Positions 1 to 8,305 of a stretch of DNA of 64,000 nt are shown here, piece by piece (the first letter of the stretch is position 1; the number at the start of each line of letters is the position of its first letter). The stretch spans positions 1 to 64,000 of the forward strand of contig JBBQXK010000016.1 in NCBI GenBank assembly GCA_038209775.1, written 5' to 3'. A program made the position numbers and the translations under genes. This DNA comes from JBBQXK01 sp038209775 (GTDB lineage: Bacteria > Pseudomonadota > Alphaproteobacteria > Rhodobacterales > Rhodobacteraceae). The notes under the pieces were generated by a model, which saw nothing but the letters and a program-made list of their open reading frames with translations, was not told the origin of the DNA and made no database searches.

Positions 1-1
1 C

Positions 2-106
2 GTGGAACTGATCGCGCCGATCGCCATGGAAGAAAAGCTGCGCTTCGCCATCCGCGAAGGCGGGCGCACCGTCGGTGCCGGCGTCGTGTCGAAAATTCTC
101 GCGTAA
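2..106 (+). CDS. tuf: Elongation factor Tu, C-terminal end (partial)
   Basis: The last 34 codons of a gene that begins outside the window. The peptide reads VELIAPIAMEEKLRFAIREG and ends GAGVVSKILA, which is the strongly conserved C-terminal beta-barrel end of EF-Tu. EF-Tu is the GTPase that delivers aminoacyl-tRNA to the ribosome. The reading frame closes with TAA at 104-106 and is followed at once by a strong hairpin. Only the tail is visible, so gene copy number and operon partners cannot be judged. Confidence 0.95.
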   Translation: MELIAPIAMEEKLRFAIREGGRTVGAGVVSKILA

Positions 107-117
107 CCAACAAGATC

Positions 118-153
118 GTGGGGTGGGTGCAAAACCCACCCCACGTTCCTTTT
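118..153 (+). terminator. Rho-independent terminator after tuf
   Basis: Perfect 11-bp stem GTGGGGTGGGT (118-128) and ACCCACCCCAC (134-144) with a 5-nt loop GCAAA, followed by GTTCCTTTT. It lies 11 nt after the tuf stop. On the other side it also faces the end of the minus-strand dehydrogenase gene, so it may work in both directions. Confidence 0.9.
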
Positions 154-157
154 GCCG

Positions 158-1069
158 CTATTCTTTCCCCACCTTCAGACCATTCGCCCGCGCGACATAA
201 TCCGGCAGATGCGGCACATAATCCTCGGGGCCATCGCCGCCGGTGGCCATCGCCATGGCATAGCTGTTCTTCACCGCACTGCTGAGCGTCGTGGCCATGG
301 TGGCCGCGTTGGCCATCCCTTCGACATAGCGCATGTCCTTGTAGGCGTTGCTGAGGGTGAACTTGTGCGCCTCGCGGTTGCCTTCGACGGCATAGCCCAT
401 GAAGGTCTGGTAGAACCCGCAATCCATCCGCCCGCCCCGGATCACCTTGTCAAAGCTTTGGATCGAGATGCCGACCTTTTGCGACAGGGTCAGCACTTCG
501 GCATAAAGCGCTCCGTAGCCCAGCGACAGGAAGTTCATCAACAGTTTCATCCGGTGGCCATCGCCCACGACGCCCATATGGGTGATCTTCCCGGCCCAGG
601 TTTCAATCACCGGCAGGATGCGGGCATAGACCTCGGGCGTGGCCCCGACCATGCAGTCAAGCGTGCCTGCCAGCGCCTCTTTCGGGGTGCGGCCCAGCGG
701 TGCGTCGGCATAGTCGACACCGATTTCGGCCAGCTCCTGCGCCAACCGCTCGGTCACCGTAGGCTCGCCGGTCGAGCAGTCGATGACGACGGTGCCACGG
801 GCCAGACCCGGTTTCATCAGCGCCACGACCGACGCCACCTCGGGCGATCCGGTCAGGCACATCAGGATGATGTCCGACCGGGTTGCGAGGTCTTCAAGAC
901 TGCTGGCCTCGACCGCACCTTTGCTGACCAGATCGTCCAGTGGCGCGCGGTTGCGGTGCGCGATGGCGGTCAGGGCATAGCCCTTGGCAAGGATGTTCGT
1001 GGCCATGCCGTGGCCCATCAGGCCAAGTCCGACAAAGCCGATACGGGGGGCGGCGGCGGGGGTTGTCAT
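158..1069 (-). CDS. NAD(P)-dependent dehydrogenase, 3-hydroxyisobutyrate dehydrogenase family
   Basis: 303 aa. The N-terminal Rossmann motif is GFVGLGLMGHGM (about residues 11-22). DCSTGEPTV and DAPLGRTPKEALAGTL correspond to the substrate-binding segments of beta-hydroxyacid dehydrogenases, and a lysine in GDGHRMKLLMNF sits at the usual catalytic position. The start is supported by GGAGA upstream. It lies 16 bp downstream of the class II aldolase gene and is the last gene of a minus-strand run otnK-otnC-this gene. It probably oxidises or reduces a hydroxy-acid intermediate of the same sugar-acid pathway. It is a distant paralogue of the ltnD product at 3190. The exact substrate cannot be read from sequence. 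Confidence 0.8.
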   Translation of the reverse strand: MTTPAAAPRIGFVGLGLMGHGMATNILAKGYALTAIAHRNRAPLDDLVSKGAVEASSLEDLATRSDIILMCLTGSPEVASVVALMKPGLARGTVVIDCSTGEPTVTERLAQELAEIGVDYADAPLGRTPKEALAGTLDCMVGATPEVYARILPVIETWAGKITHMGVVGDGHRMKLLMNFLSLGYGALYAEVLTLSQKVGISIQSFDKVIRGGRMDCGFYQTFMGYAVEGNREAHKFTLSNAYKDMRYVEGMANAATMATTLSSAVKNSYAMAMATGGDGPEDYVPHLPDYVARANGLKVGKE

Positions 1070-1085
1070 GCGGTATCTCCGTGGG

Positions 1086-1727
1086 TCAGGTCAGGTTGAA
1101 GCGGGCGCGCAGGTCAGCAACCTGTGCGGGTGTCAGGGTGCGCAGTGCGTGGGATTGCAACATCAGGAACAGTTTGGCGGTTTCCTCAAGCTCTTCGGCG
1201 GCGTACTGGGCATCTGCCAGACTGGTGCCCGCCACCACCGGCCCGTGATTGGCCAGAAGCATCGCATGGTGCCGCCCCGCCATGGCGCGCACCGCATGGG
1301 CAAGGTCAGGATCGCCCGGGGCAAAGTAGGGCACCAGCGGCAACCGGCCCACCCGCATGATGTAATAAGCCGTCAACGCGGGCATCACATCGGCGGGGTC
1401 GACATCGCGCAGGATGCTGACGGCGGTCGCGTGGGTCGAGTGCAGATGCACCACCGCCCCCGCCGTCGCCCGCTCACCGTACATTGCAAAGTGCAGGAAT
1501 GCCTCTTTGGTCGGCGCATCGCCCGACACGTGCCGCCCGGTGGCGTCGAAAAGTGCGATGCGTTCGGGGTCAAGGCGGCCAAGCGAGGCATTGGTGGGCG
1601 TCATCAGCCAGCCGCCATCGGGCAACCGGACCGAGATGTTGCCGCTGGACCCCGCCGTCAGCCCCCGGTCAAAAAGCGAGGCCCCGACACGGACGATTTC
1701 GTCGCGCAGGCGGGTTTCGTCGGTCAT
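1086..1727 (-). CDS. otnC: Class II aldolase-type 3-oxo-tetronate 4-phosphate decarboxylase
   Basis: 213 aa, class II aldolase/adducin fold. GSSGNISVRLPDG (about 26-38) is the substrate/phosphate loop, PTKEAFLHF holds the catalytic acid, and HLH (about 94-96) with a later His in LLANHGPVV are the zinc ligands. Next to a DUF1537 kinase this family is known as OtnC, which decarboxylates 3-oxo-tetronate 4-phosphate to dihydroxyacetone phosphate. The ATG at 1727 overlaps the otnK stop as ATGA, indicating translational coupling. A longer open frame exists upstream but runs inside otnK. The OtnC assignment rests on both family and context; L-fuculose-phosphate-aldolase-like activity is the alternative. 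Confidence 0.82.
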   Translation of the reverse strand: MTDETRLRDEIVRVGASLFDRGLTAGSSGNISVRLPDGGWLMTPTNASLGRLDPERIALFDATGRHVSGDAPTKEAFLHFAMYGERATAGAVVHLHSTHATAVSILRDVDPADVMPALTAYYIMRVGRLPLVPYFAPGDPDLAHAVRAMAGRHHAMLLANHGPVVAGTSLADAQYAAEELEETAKLFLMLQSHALRTLTPAQVADLRARFNLT

Positions 1728-3004
1728 GCGGCACCTTGCGGGGTCAGCAGCGACCACGCGCGCAACAGGAAATCGGGGGCACCAAAGTTGCCGGATTTGA
1801 GCGCCAGCGCCACATCCGGCCCGTCGATGCAGCGGGTCCACGGCACGCCAGGGTCGATCTCGGGGCCGATCTGCAGGCTTTGCACACCCAATGCCGCGAC
1901 CACCGCCCCCGCCGTTTCACCGCCTGCGATGACGAACCGGGCAAAGCCTTGGGCCAGCAGGATGCGGGCGGTTTCGGCCAGCGTTTGTTCGACAATTTCG
2001 CCCGAAGCCGCGCGCCCCATGCTGGCCTGTGTCCGGGCCAGCGTTTCTGGATCGGCGCTGGAATAGATCAGCGGGGGCAGGGCCTCCGTTTGCGTCACAG
2101 CCCAATCGGCCAGCCCCGCAGCCGACTGTCGCCCTTCGGCAAGTGCTGCCACATCCAGGGCCCGAGTTGGCATCCCCGCCGCCTGCGCCACCGCAATCTG
2201 GCCGCGCGTGGCGGCCGAGCATGAGCCTGCAAGGATCACGGAACGCCCGGGCGGGGCCTGCATCGTTGTGGGTGCGTCACCCAGTGTGACGCTGCCCGCC
2301 GCCACGAAATTCTGCGCAAGCCCCATCGCGATGCCAGATCCGCCGGTGACCAACGGCATGTCGGCGCAGGCGGCCCCCAGCACCATCAGATCGTCATCGG
2401 TCAGCGCATCGGCGATCACGATCCGCTTGCCTTCGGCGCGCAGGCGGACCAACGCCGCGCGAAGGTTTTCAACCCCGCCACGCATCGCCTCAAACCCAAC
2501 CAGTCCCACCGGCAGCGACGTTTGCCGCGCCAGAACACGCACCAGATTGGCGTCGTGCATGGGCGTCAACGGATGGTCCTTCATCGGGCTGTCGGACAGA
2601 AGCTGCACGCCCACAAAGAGGTGCCCCTGATAGACCGTGCGCCCGTTGGCCGGAAAAGCCGGGCACGCGATCGTCAGGTCGGCGCCCGTCAGACGCATCA
2701 GCGCCTCGGTTACCGGACCGATGTTGCCCGCATCCGTGCTGTCGAAGGTCGAGCAGTACTTGAACAATATCTGCCCCGCACCCGCCGCCATCAGCGCCCG
2801 CGCCGCCGCCTCTGACATCGCTACAGCTTCGCCCGCCGGGATGGTCCGCGACTTCAGCGCAATCACCACGGCGTCTGCCTTGGGCAGTGCGGCAGCCGTG
2901 ACCGGAACGCCCATCACCTGCACCGTGCGCAGGCCGGCGCGCGTCAGCATCAGGCACAAATCCGTGGCCCCTGTGATGTCGTCTGCCACCGCTCCGATCA
3001 GCAT
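1724..3004 (-). CDS. otnK: Four-carbon acid sugar kinase (DUF1537), 3-oxo-tetronate kinase
   Basis: 426 aa, the usual length for OtnK. The N-terminal domain starts with GAVADDITGATD, the hallmark of DUF1537 kinases, followed by FDSTDAGNIG in the substrate site. The C-terminal nucleotide-binding domain carries VIAGGETAGAVV. The family phosphorylates 3-oxo-tetronate at the 4-hydroxyl with ATP; OtnC then decarboxylates the product. ATG 3004 was chosen because it begins the conserved domain and follows AAAAGGAC. It is the first gene of the minus-strand operon and faces ltnD across a 185-bp promoter region. Confidence 0.88.
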   Translation of the reverse strand: MLIGAVADDITGATDLCLMLTRAGLRTVQVMGVPVTAAALPKADAVVIALKSRTIPAGEAVAMSEAAARALMAAGAGQILFKYCSTFDSTDAGNIGPVTEALMRLTGADLTIACPAFPANGRTVYQGHLFVGVQLLSDSPMKDHPLTPMHDANLVRVLARQTSLPVGLVGFEAMRGGVENLRAALVRLRAEGKRIVIADALTDDDLMVLGAACADMPLVTGGSGIAMGLAQNFVAAGSVTLGDAPTTMQAPPGRSVILAGSCSAATRGQIAVAQAAGMPTRALDVAALAEGRQSAAGLADWAVTQTEALPPLIYSSADPETLARTQASMGRAASGEIVEQTLAETARILLAQGFARFVIAGGETAGAVVAALGVQSLQIGPEIDPGVPWTRCIDGPDVALALKSGNFGAPDFLLRAWSLLTPQGAA

Positions 3005-3075
3005 CCACAGTCCTTTTCCGCGCGGCCACGAACCGACCCCGGCAAACACCGCTGTCCCCCTGATTCAGAAAGGAA

Positions 3076-3089
3076 ATTAAGCGCTTGCC
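3076..3089. promoter_or_regulatory. Putative LacI-family operator, weak copy
   Basis: ATTAAGCGCTTGCC carries the palindromic core AAGCGCTT. The core matches the centre of the stronger sites at 8110 and 8167, while the outer bases diverge. It lies 72 bp upstream of otnK and 101 bp upstream of ltnD, so binding could affect both directions. The gene for the likely repressor is at 5035. Confidence 0.5.
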
Positions 3090-3119
3090 ATGGGCTGTGC
3101 CGGTCGGCTACCGATGTGA

Positions 3120-3133
3120 TGACAACGCTATCA
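3120..3133. promoter_or_regulatory. Putative LacI-family operator in the otnK/ltnD promoter region
   Basis: TGACAACGCTATCA is a 14-bp imperfect palindrome with the central CG typical of LacI-family operators. It differs from TGACAGCGCTTTTA at 8167 in three positions. It lies between the divergent otnK and ltnD starts, 57 bp before the ltnD ATG. Confidence 0.6.
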
Positions 3134-3189
3134 TCATGCGTTGGACGGCACAAGATCATGCCGCAGAAGGGATCGGAACGGGGCGCGGT

Positions 3190-4104
3190 ATGACGGACGC
3201 AGTGAAGTTGAAAACCTGCGTTGTGGGCCTTGGGTCGATGGGGCTTGGCATCGCGGGATCGCTGTTGCGCGCGGACTTTGCGGTGTCGGGGTGTGATGTG
3301 TCCGCCGAGGCGCTGGCGCGGTTTTCCGATCTGGGCGGGCGTGCCGCGACCAACCCGGCGGCGGCGGCGCGGGGGGCCGATGTGGTGATCTGTGTCGTGG
3401 TCAACGCAAGCCAGACCGAGGCGGTCCTGTTCGGCCCGGACGGCGCGGCGGCGGAAATGGCACCGGGCGGCGTGATCCTGTCCTGCGCCACCATGGCCCC
3501 CGATGCGGCCCGGGCGTTTGAGGCACAGGCGCAGGCGCTGGGCCTTTTGTATCTGGACGCGCCGATCAGCGGCGGCGCGGCACGGGCGGCGTCGGGCGAG
3601 ATGACCGTCATGGCCTCGGGCGCGCCTGCGGCGTTTGACCGGGCGCGCCCGGTGCTGGATGCCATTGCGGCCAAGGTCTATGCCTTGGGCGACAGCGCGG
3701 GCACCGGGGCCGCGTTCAAGATCGTGAACCAGTTGCTGGCGGGCGTCCATATCGCCGCCGCCTGCGAAGCGATGACGTTCGCCGCCGCCATGGGGCTGGA
3801 CCTGCCGCGCGTCTATGAGGTGATCACCGCGAGTGCGGGAAATTCCTGGATGTTCGAAAACCGGGTGCCGCATATCCTGGACGGCGACTATGCCCCGCGC
3901 AGTGCTGTGGACATTTTCACCAAGGACCTTGGCATCGTCACCGACATCGGCCGGGGGCTGAAGTTCCCTACACTGGTGGCGTCGATGGCGTTGCAGATGT
4001 TCGTGATGACGGCGGCCGCCGGAATGGGGCGCGACGATGATGCCTCGGTCGCGCGGATGATTGCGGGTCTGGCGGGGGTGGACCTGCCGGAACCGAAGGC
4101 CTGA
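3190..4104 (+). CDS. ltnD: L-threonate dehydrogenase, HIBADH family
   Basis: 304 aa. Rossmann motif VVGLGSMGLGIAGSL near the N-terminus; substrate segment DAPISGGAARAASGEMTVM; catalytic lysine in GTGAAFKIVNQLLAG. The C-terminal stretch with SAGNSWMFENRVPHILDGDY and PRSAVDIFTKDLGIV is the characteristic LtnD signature. LtnD oxidises L-threonate at C2 with NAD to 2-oxo-tetronate, feeding OtnK and OtnC after isomerisation. Start 3190 is the first ATG in register with the Rossmann fold. It opens a plus-strand operon with the epimerase-like gene, the LacI gene and the SDR. No OtnI-type isomerase gene is in the window. Confidence 0.82.
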   Translation: MTDAVKLKTCVVGLGSMGLGIAGSLLRADFAVSGCDVSAEALARFSDLGGRAATNPAAAARGADVVICVVVNASQTEAVLFGPDGAAAEMAPGGVILSCATMAPDAARAFEAQAQALGLLYLDAPISGGAARAASGEMTVMASGAPAAFDRARPVLDAIAAKVYALGDSAGTGAAFKIVNQLLAGVHIAAACEAMTFAAAMGLDLPRVYEVITASAGNSWMFENRVPHILDGDYAPRSAVDIFTKDLGIVTDIGRGLKFPTLVASMALQMFVMTAAAGMGRDDDASVARMIAGLAGVDLPEPKA

Positions 4105-4126
4105 CCATCGAAAACGGAGACGACCA

Positions 4127-5023
4127 ATGACCAGACGCATCGTGTTCACCGGCGGCACCGGCAAGGCGGGCAGGCACGCGGTGCCGTACCTTGTGGCCAA
4201 GGGCTATGACATCCTGAACGTGGACCTCAAGCCCCTGGACCTGCCCGGGGTCAACACGCTGATTGCCGACCTGACCGACAGTGGCCAGGCGTTCAACGCC
4301 CTGACCTCGCACTTTGGGCTGCACCACTATGCCGATGGCGCGCCGCCAAAGGCCCCCGATGCCGTGGTGCATTTCGCCGCCATCCCGCGCGTGGGGATCG
4401 AGCCGGACAACAAGACCTTCGTGGCCAATGTCGCCAGCACTTACAACGTGATCGAGGCCGCGATGAAGCTGGGCTGCCGCAAGGTGATCGTGGCCAGTTC
4501 CGAGACGACCTATGGCGTCTGCTTTGCCGAGGGTGACAAGGATTACCACAGCTTTCCCCTGACCGAGGACTATGACAGCGACCCGATGGACAGCTACGGG
4601 CTGTCCAAGGTGGTGAACGAGAAAACCGCCCGCGCCTTTGCCATGCGCTACGGTGCCGACATCTATGCCCTGCGCATCGGCAATGTGATCGAGCCCCATG
4701 AATATGCCCGCGACTTCCCCGGCTTCCTTGCCGATCCGCCCTGCCGCAAGCGCAATGCCTGGAGCTATATCGACGCCCGCGATCTGGGCGAGATCGTGCA
4801 TCTGTGCATCCAGAAGGACGGCCTTGGCTATCAGGTGTTCAACGCCGTGAACGACACCATCACTGCCGACTTGCCGACGTCTGCGTTCCTTGCCAGATAC
4901 GCGCCGAACACGCCTGTCCTTCGGCCATTGGGCGACCGCGACGCTCCCCTGTCCAACGCCAAGGCGCGCGAGGTTCTGGGGTTCCGTGAGGCGCATGACT
5001 GGCGGAAATATGTAAAGCGATAA
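4127..5023 (+). CDS. NAD-dependent epimerase/dehydratase family oxidoreductase
   Basis: 298 aa extended short-chain dehydrogenase. The nucleotide motif is TGGTGKAGRHAV at the N-terminus, and SSETTYG followed by YGLSKVVNEK gives the Ser/Tyr-x3-Lys active site. WSYIDARDLGEIV is the usual C-terminal substrate-domain motif. It starts 22 bp after ltnD with GGAGA upstream of ATG 4127. In tetronate loci the D-erythronate dehydrogenase DenD belongs to this superfamily, so a similar oxidation is plausible. An apparent homologue of the same superfamily lies broken at 10095-11072. Assignment to DenD is inference only. Confidence 0.78.
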   Translation: MTRRIVFTGGTGKAGRHAVPYLVAKGYDILNVDLKPLDLPGVNTLIADLTDSGQAFNALTSHFGLHHYADGAPPKAPDAVVHFAAIPRVGIEPDNKTFVANVASTYNVIEAAMKLGCRKVIVASSETTYGVCFAEGDKDYHSFPLTEDYDSDPMDSYGLSKVVNEKTARAFAMRYGADIYALRIGNVIEPHEYARDFPGFLADPPCRKRNAWSYIDARDLGEIVHLCIQKDGLGYQVFNAVNDTITADLPTSAFLARYAPNTPVLRPLGDRDAPLSNAKAREVLGFREAHDWRKYVKR

Positions 5024-5034
5024 GGGGGGGCCAG

Positions 5035-6063
5035 TTGGCCAAGCAAAAACAGCGTTTGGTCAACCGGCGCGCCCAGGTATCGCTGCGCGATGTGGCGCTG
5101 CGGGCCGAGGTCAGCGAATCCACCGTGTCGCGGATCATGCGCAATCAGGATCTGGTGACCGAGGCCACGCGTGAGCGGGTCATGGTCGCGGTGCGCGCCC
5201 TTGGCTATGTGCCGAACCGGATCGCGGGGTCGCTCGCCTCGCTCGATTCGCGGCTGGTGGGGGTGGTGATCCCGTCGCTGTCGAACATCGTGTTCCCCGA
5301 GGTGTTGCAGGGCATCAATGCAGGGCTGGCCGGGACCGACCGGCAGTCGGTCATCAGCATCACCGACTATGATCTTGATCTGGAGGAGGTTGTGGTGCGC
5401 AACCTTCTGGCTTGGCAGCCTGGTGCCATGCTGATCGCCGGATCGATCCATACCGAGACGACCCGCCGGATGCTGGACCAGAGCGGTATCCGCATTGTCG
5501 AGTTCATGGAGATCGACAATGCCCCCATCGACGTGGTGATCGGCATGTCGCATGTGGGCGCAGGCCGCGCGTCGGCCCGGCATCTGGTGGCGCGCGGATA
5601 CCGGCGTTTTGGCTATGTTGGCTATAGCGGAACTGCCGATTTTCGCGCCCGGATGCGCTATGAGGGGTTGCTTGCAGGGCTGGCCGAGGCGGGGCTGTCG
5701 CTGGAGGCGGAATCTGTCGCTGCTGGACAGACGTCCGTTGAAAAAGGCAGGACGCAGACCGCTGACCTCTATGGCCGCGCGCCGGGGGTAGAGGTGATCG
5801 TTTATTCCAACGATGACATGGCCGTAGGCGGCTTGTTTCACTGCATGAGCGCCGGCATCAGTGTACCGCAAAGCGTGGCGCTGTTCGGTTTCAACGGGTT
5901 GGACATCGGGCGCGTCTTGCCGCAACCCTTGTCGACCATCCGGTCAAACCGATTCCTGATCGGGCGCAAGGCTGTGGAAGAGGTACTTTCTTCTGCATCA
6001 AGACCCGAAGGCGGGCGGGTGATCGACACCGGGTTCGAGATTGTCGAGGGGGCTACGGCCTGA
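5035..6063 (+). CDS. LacI-family transcriptional regulator
   Basis: 342 aa. The N-terminal helix-turn-helix is SLRDVALRAEVSESTVSRIM, followed by a hinge region and a periplasmic-binding-protein-like effector domain with GVVIPSLSNIVF near residue 75. A TTG start at 5035 follows a strong purine run (AAGGGGGGG at 5022-5030), 11 bp after the preceding stop. Its location between catabolic genes and the transporter suggests local control by a sugar or sugar acid. Palindromes of the LacI class at 3076, 3120, 8110 and 8167 are its likely operators. Confidence 0.9.
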   Translation: MAKQKQRLVNRRAQVSLRDVALRAEVSESTVSRIMRNQDLVTEATRERVMVAVRALGYVPNRIAGSLASLDSRLVGVVIPSLSNIVFPEVLQGINAGLAGTDRQSVISITDYDLDLEEVVVRNLLAWQPGAMLIAGSIHTETTRRMLDQSGIRIVEFMEIDNAPIDVVIGMSHVGAGRASARHLVARGYRRFGYVGYSGTADFRARMRYEGLLAGLAEAGLSLEAESVAAGQTSVEKGRTQTADLYGRAPGVEVIVYSNDDMAVGGLFHCMSAGISVPQSVALFGFNGLDIGRVLPQPLSTIRSNRFLIGRKAVEEVLSSASRPEGGRVIDTGFEIVEGATA

Positions 6064-6105
6064 TCGGTCATGGCGTCCATGACCCAGCAACGAAGGAGAC
6101 AAGGC

Positions 6106-6939
6106 ATGCATCCGGCGATTGTTGCGGGCGGCGTGGCGGTGGTGACAGGGGCTGCATCGGGCATCGGGCTTGCGGCGGCACGCCGTCTGGCCAAGGCGGG
6201 GATGAAGGTGTGCCTTGCCGATCTGGGCGGAGAGCGGCTTGCGGCTGCGACCGAGGGGTTGAAGGCCGAAGGGACGATTGTGCTGCCGGTCGCCACAGAC
6301 GTGGCGGACATCCTGAAGTTGCACGATCTGGCCGACCGGGTGGTGCGCGATCTTGGGCCGGTCAATGTGCTGATGAACAACGCAGGCATCCAGCCCGGCA
6401 GCAGCATCTTCGATGCCGAGGGCAACTGGGACCGCATCCTTGGCGTCAACATGGGTGGCATCATCGGGGGCAGTCAGGTCTTTGCGCCGGGGATGATTGC
6501 GCATGGCCAGCCCGCGCTGATCCTGAACACCGGGTCCAAGCAGGGCATCACCACGCCGCCCGGCGATCCGGCCTACAACATCGCCAAGGCAGCAGTGAAA
6601 GTGTTTACCGAGGCGCTGCAGCACCACCTGCGCAACCTGCCCGGAGCCTGCGTGGAGGCGCGGCTGTTCATACCGGGGTTCGTCTATACGCCGCTTACCG
6701 CGAACGGTCGCACTGAAAAACCGGCGGGCGCTTGGACGCCCGAAGAAGTGGTTGATTTCCTGTTCCAGGCGCTGGAGCGGGACGAATTCTATATCCTCTG
6801 CCCCGACAACGACGTGGACCGCGCGCTGGATGCCAAGCGCATCCTTTGGGCGGCAGGCGACATTGCGGAAAACCGCCCGCCGCTGTCGCGCTGGCATCCC
6901 GATCACGGCGAGGCTTTCAAGGACTGGCTCAATACATGA
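6106..6939 (+). CDS. Short-chain dehydrogenase/reductase
   Basis: 277 aa classical SDR. TGAASGIGLAAA binds the dinucleotide, NNAG lies near residue 93, and NTGSKQG followed by YNIAKAAVK gives the Ser and Tyr-x3-Lys catalytic residues. ATG 6106 follows AAGGAG by seven bases. It is the last gene of the ltnD operon and is convergent with the sugar-binding-protein gene, from which a hairpin separates it. The substrate is unknown; a polyol or sugar-acid step of the same pathway is likely from context. Confidence 0.8.
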   Translation: MHPAIVAGGVAVVTGAASGIGLAAARRLAKAGMKVCLADLGGERLAAATEGLKAEGTIVLPVATDVADILKLHDLADRVVRDLGPVNVLMNNAGIQPGSSIFDAEGNWDRILGVNMGGIIGGSQVFAPGMIAHGQPALILNTGSKQGITTPPGDPAYNIAKAAVKVFTEALQHHLRNLPGACVEARLFIPGFVYTPLTANGRTEKPAGAWTPEEVVDFLFQALERDEFYILCPDNDVDRALDAKRILWAAGDIAENRPPLSRWHPDHGEAFKDWLNT

Positions 6940-6968
6940 AAAAGGGCGTCCGGTATCACCGGACGCCC
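6939..6968 (-). terminator. Terminator of the sugar-binding-protein gene
   Basis: Perfect 10-bp stem GGGCGTCCGG (6944-6953) and CCGGACGCCC (6959-6968) with loop TATCA. Read on the minus strand it is followed by TTTTT (6943-6939), a proper intrinsic terminator for the gene ending at 6987. Read on the plus strand there is no T-run. Confidence 0.85.
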
Positions 6969-6986
6969 CCCGCTCAACACATCACA

Positions 6987-7982
6987 TCACTTCTGGATGC
7001 AGGTATCGACTGTATCCTTGGTGCATTCGTCCAGACCCGTAAAGATCGGGTCCGCCACAGCCTCGCCCTTGATAAGCGCGATCATGGCGCCGGGGGCCAG
7101 ATAACCCATCTCGAACGGGCGCTGACCGACCAGCGCCGTCACCAGCCCCTCACGCGCAAGATCGACCTCGGCCCCGATGGTGTCGGCGGCACCGATGACA
7201 AAGTCGTTCGTCGCGATCCGGTCGGCATAGGGGCCGATCAGGTCGCGGTAGGGCTGCGGTGCGCCGAACAGCGGCCAGCCGCCCATGATGCCAAAGGCGT
7301 CAAGGTCGGGGTTGGCGGCAAGGATGTCAGTCATCGCCTGCACACCCTTGGCGCCGTCGTCGTTGGTGAACACCGGACAGCCTGCAACTTCGGTCCAGCC
7401 GCCTTCACCGGCCAGTGCGGCCAGCCCTTCCTGCCCCGATATCGCATCGCGGAACCCCTGCGCGCGGCGCAGGATGTTGTCGGCACCCGGGTTGCCCTGA
7501 ATGGTGCAGACGGTGCCGCCATCCGGCTTGGCCATCTTGACATAGTGGCCGATGCGCTGACCCATCAGATAGTTGTCGGTGCCAAGATAGGTCTTGCGCA
7601 GGCCTGAATCCTCGGCGGCAAGGTCGGCGTCCAGCGTCATGATCGGAATCGTCGGCGCTGATGTCTTGAGCGTCTGCGCGATCAGCTTGGCATTTGACGG
7701 CGAGATGGCCATGGCCACCGTCGTCGGCTTGGTCAGCATGTCCTGCACGATCTGCGCTTCGCCGGCCTCGTCCGAAGTGGACGCGGGGCCGGTGTAGAAG
7801 CATTCATATTCGCTGTCGGCGTTCTCGGAATTCCATTTCTGGCAGCCCTGGTTGATCGCCTCAAAGAACGGGTTGTCCAGCCCCTTCACAACGATCACAA
7901 GTTGCTTCTTGTCCTGGGCCATGCCCATCCCCGCGCCCAGCGCGAAAATGGCGGCCGATGCAAACATCAGTGTCTTGGTCAT
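6987..7982 (-). CDS. Periplasmic sugar-binding protein of an ABC transporter
   Basis: 331 aa. Signal peptide of about 22 residues ending in GMGMAQ, then a Peripla_BP_4 (ribose/fructose-binding-like) fold beginning QLVIVVKGLDNPFFEAINQG. Cysteines are present in several places, including the C-terminal TKDTVDTCIQK. Strong ribosome site GGGAGGAG before ATG 7982. It is divergent from the ATPase and permease genes at 8306-10098, with which it forms a FrcBCA-like importer. Two LacI-type palindromes sit between them. The ligand is unknown; a C4 sugar acid or related sugar is likely from the neighbouring catabolic genes. Confidence 0.88.
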   Translation of the reverse strand: MTKTLMFASAAIFALGAGMGMAQDKKQLVIVVKGLDNPFFEAINQGCQKWNSENADSEYECFYTGPASTSDEAGEAQIVQDMLTKPTTVAMAISPSNAKLIAQTLKTSAPTIPIMTLDADLAAEDSGLRKTYLGTDNYLMGQRIGHYVKMAKPDGGTVCTIQGNPGADNILRRAQGFRDAISGQEGLAALAGEGGWTEVAGCPVFTNDDGAKGVQAMTDILAANPDLDAFGIMGGWPLFGAPQPYRDLIGPYADRIATNDFVIGAADTIGAEVDLAREGLVTALVGQRPFEMGYLAPGAMIALIKGEAVADPIFTGLDECTKDTVDTCIQK

Positions 7983-8109
7983 CTGTCACTCCTCCCAAAG
8001 TGGCCGCCCGCAGGTCTGCCAACGGCTGTTATCGCGCGGGGTCTGCGGTTCCCCTGGTCTGACGGCAAAGTTCGCTCCGCCCCCGATCCGCAGCTTCGGC
8101 AAGTGACAA

Positions 8110-8123
8110 TGAAAGCGCTGTCA
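8110..8123. promoter_or_regulatory. Putative LacI-family operator
   Basis: TGAAAGCGCTGTCA, a 14-bp palindrome with one mismatched pair. It is 128 bp upstream of the binding-protein ATG on the minus strand. A second copy in the opposite sense lies 57 bp further on at 8167. Confidence 0.65.
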
Positions 8124-8166
8124 CGTCAAGCGAGTCCTTTCAGAAAGGGGCAAAATAGTGAACCTT

Positions 8167-8180
8167 TGACAGCGCTTTTA
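8167..8180. promoter_or_regulatory. Putative LacI-family operator
   Basis: TGACAGCGCTTTTA, nearly the reverse complement of the site at 8110. The 57-bp centre-to-centre spacing would suit a DNA loop by a tetrameric or bridging repressor. It lies on the side of the ATPase promoter. Confidence 0.65.
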
Positions 8181-8305
8181 TTCTAGGGATTTCATTGACT
8201 TTGGCCAATTCCGTGTTTAGCGTTTCGGGCAGAGTGGCGGCAAAAGGCCGTTTGAGGCAGGATTTCGGTTCCGACCAGCCGGGGTGGACTGAAAAACAGA
8301 CCTGA

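Larger units (their letters stand above)
7983..8305. promoter_or_regulatory. Divergent promoter region of the sugar ABC transporter
   Basis: 323 bp with no coding signal on either strand. It separates the binding-protein gene (minus) from the ATPase gene (plus), carries two LacI-type operators at 8110 and 8167, and must contain both promoters. The stretch around 8090-8230 is AT-richer than its surroundings. Confidence 0.75.

Noticed and set aside
6944..6968. Hairpin as the plus-strand terminator of the SDR gene
   Set aside because: The T-run is only on the minus-strand side, so it is assigned to the binding-protein gene.
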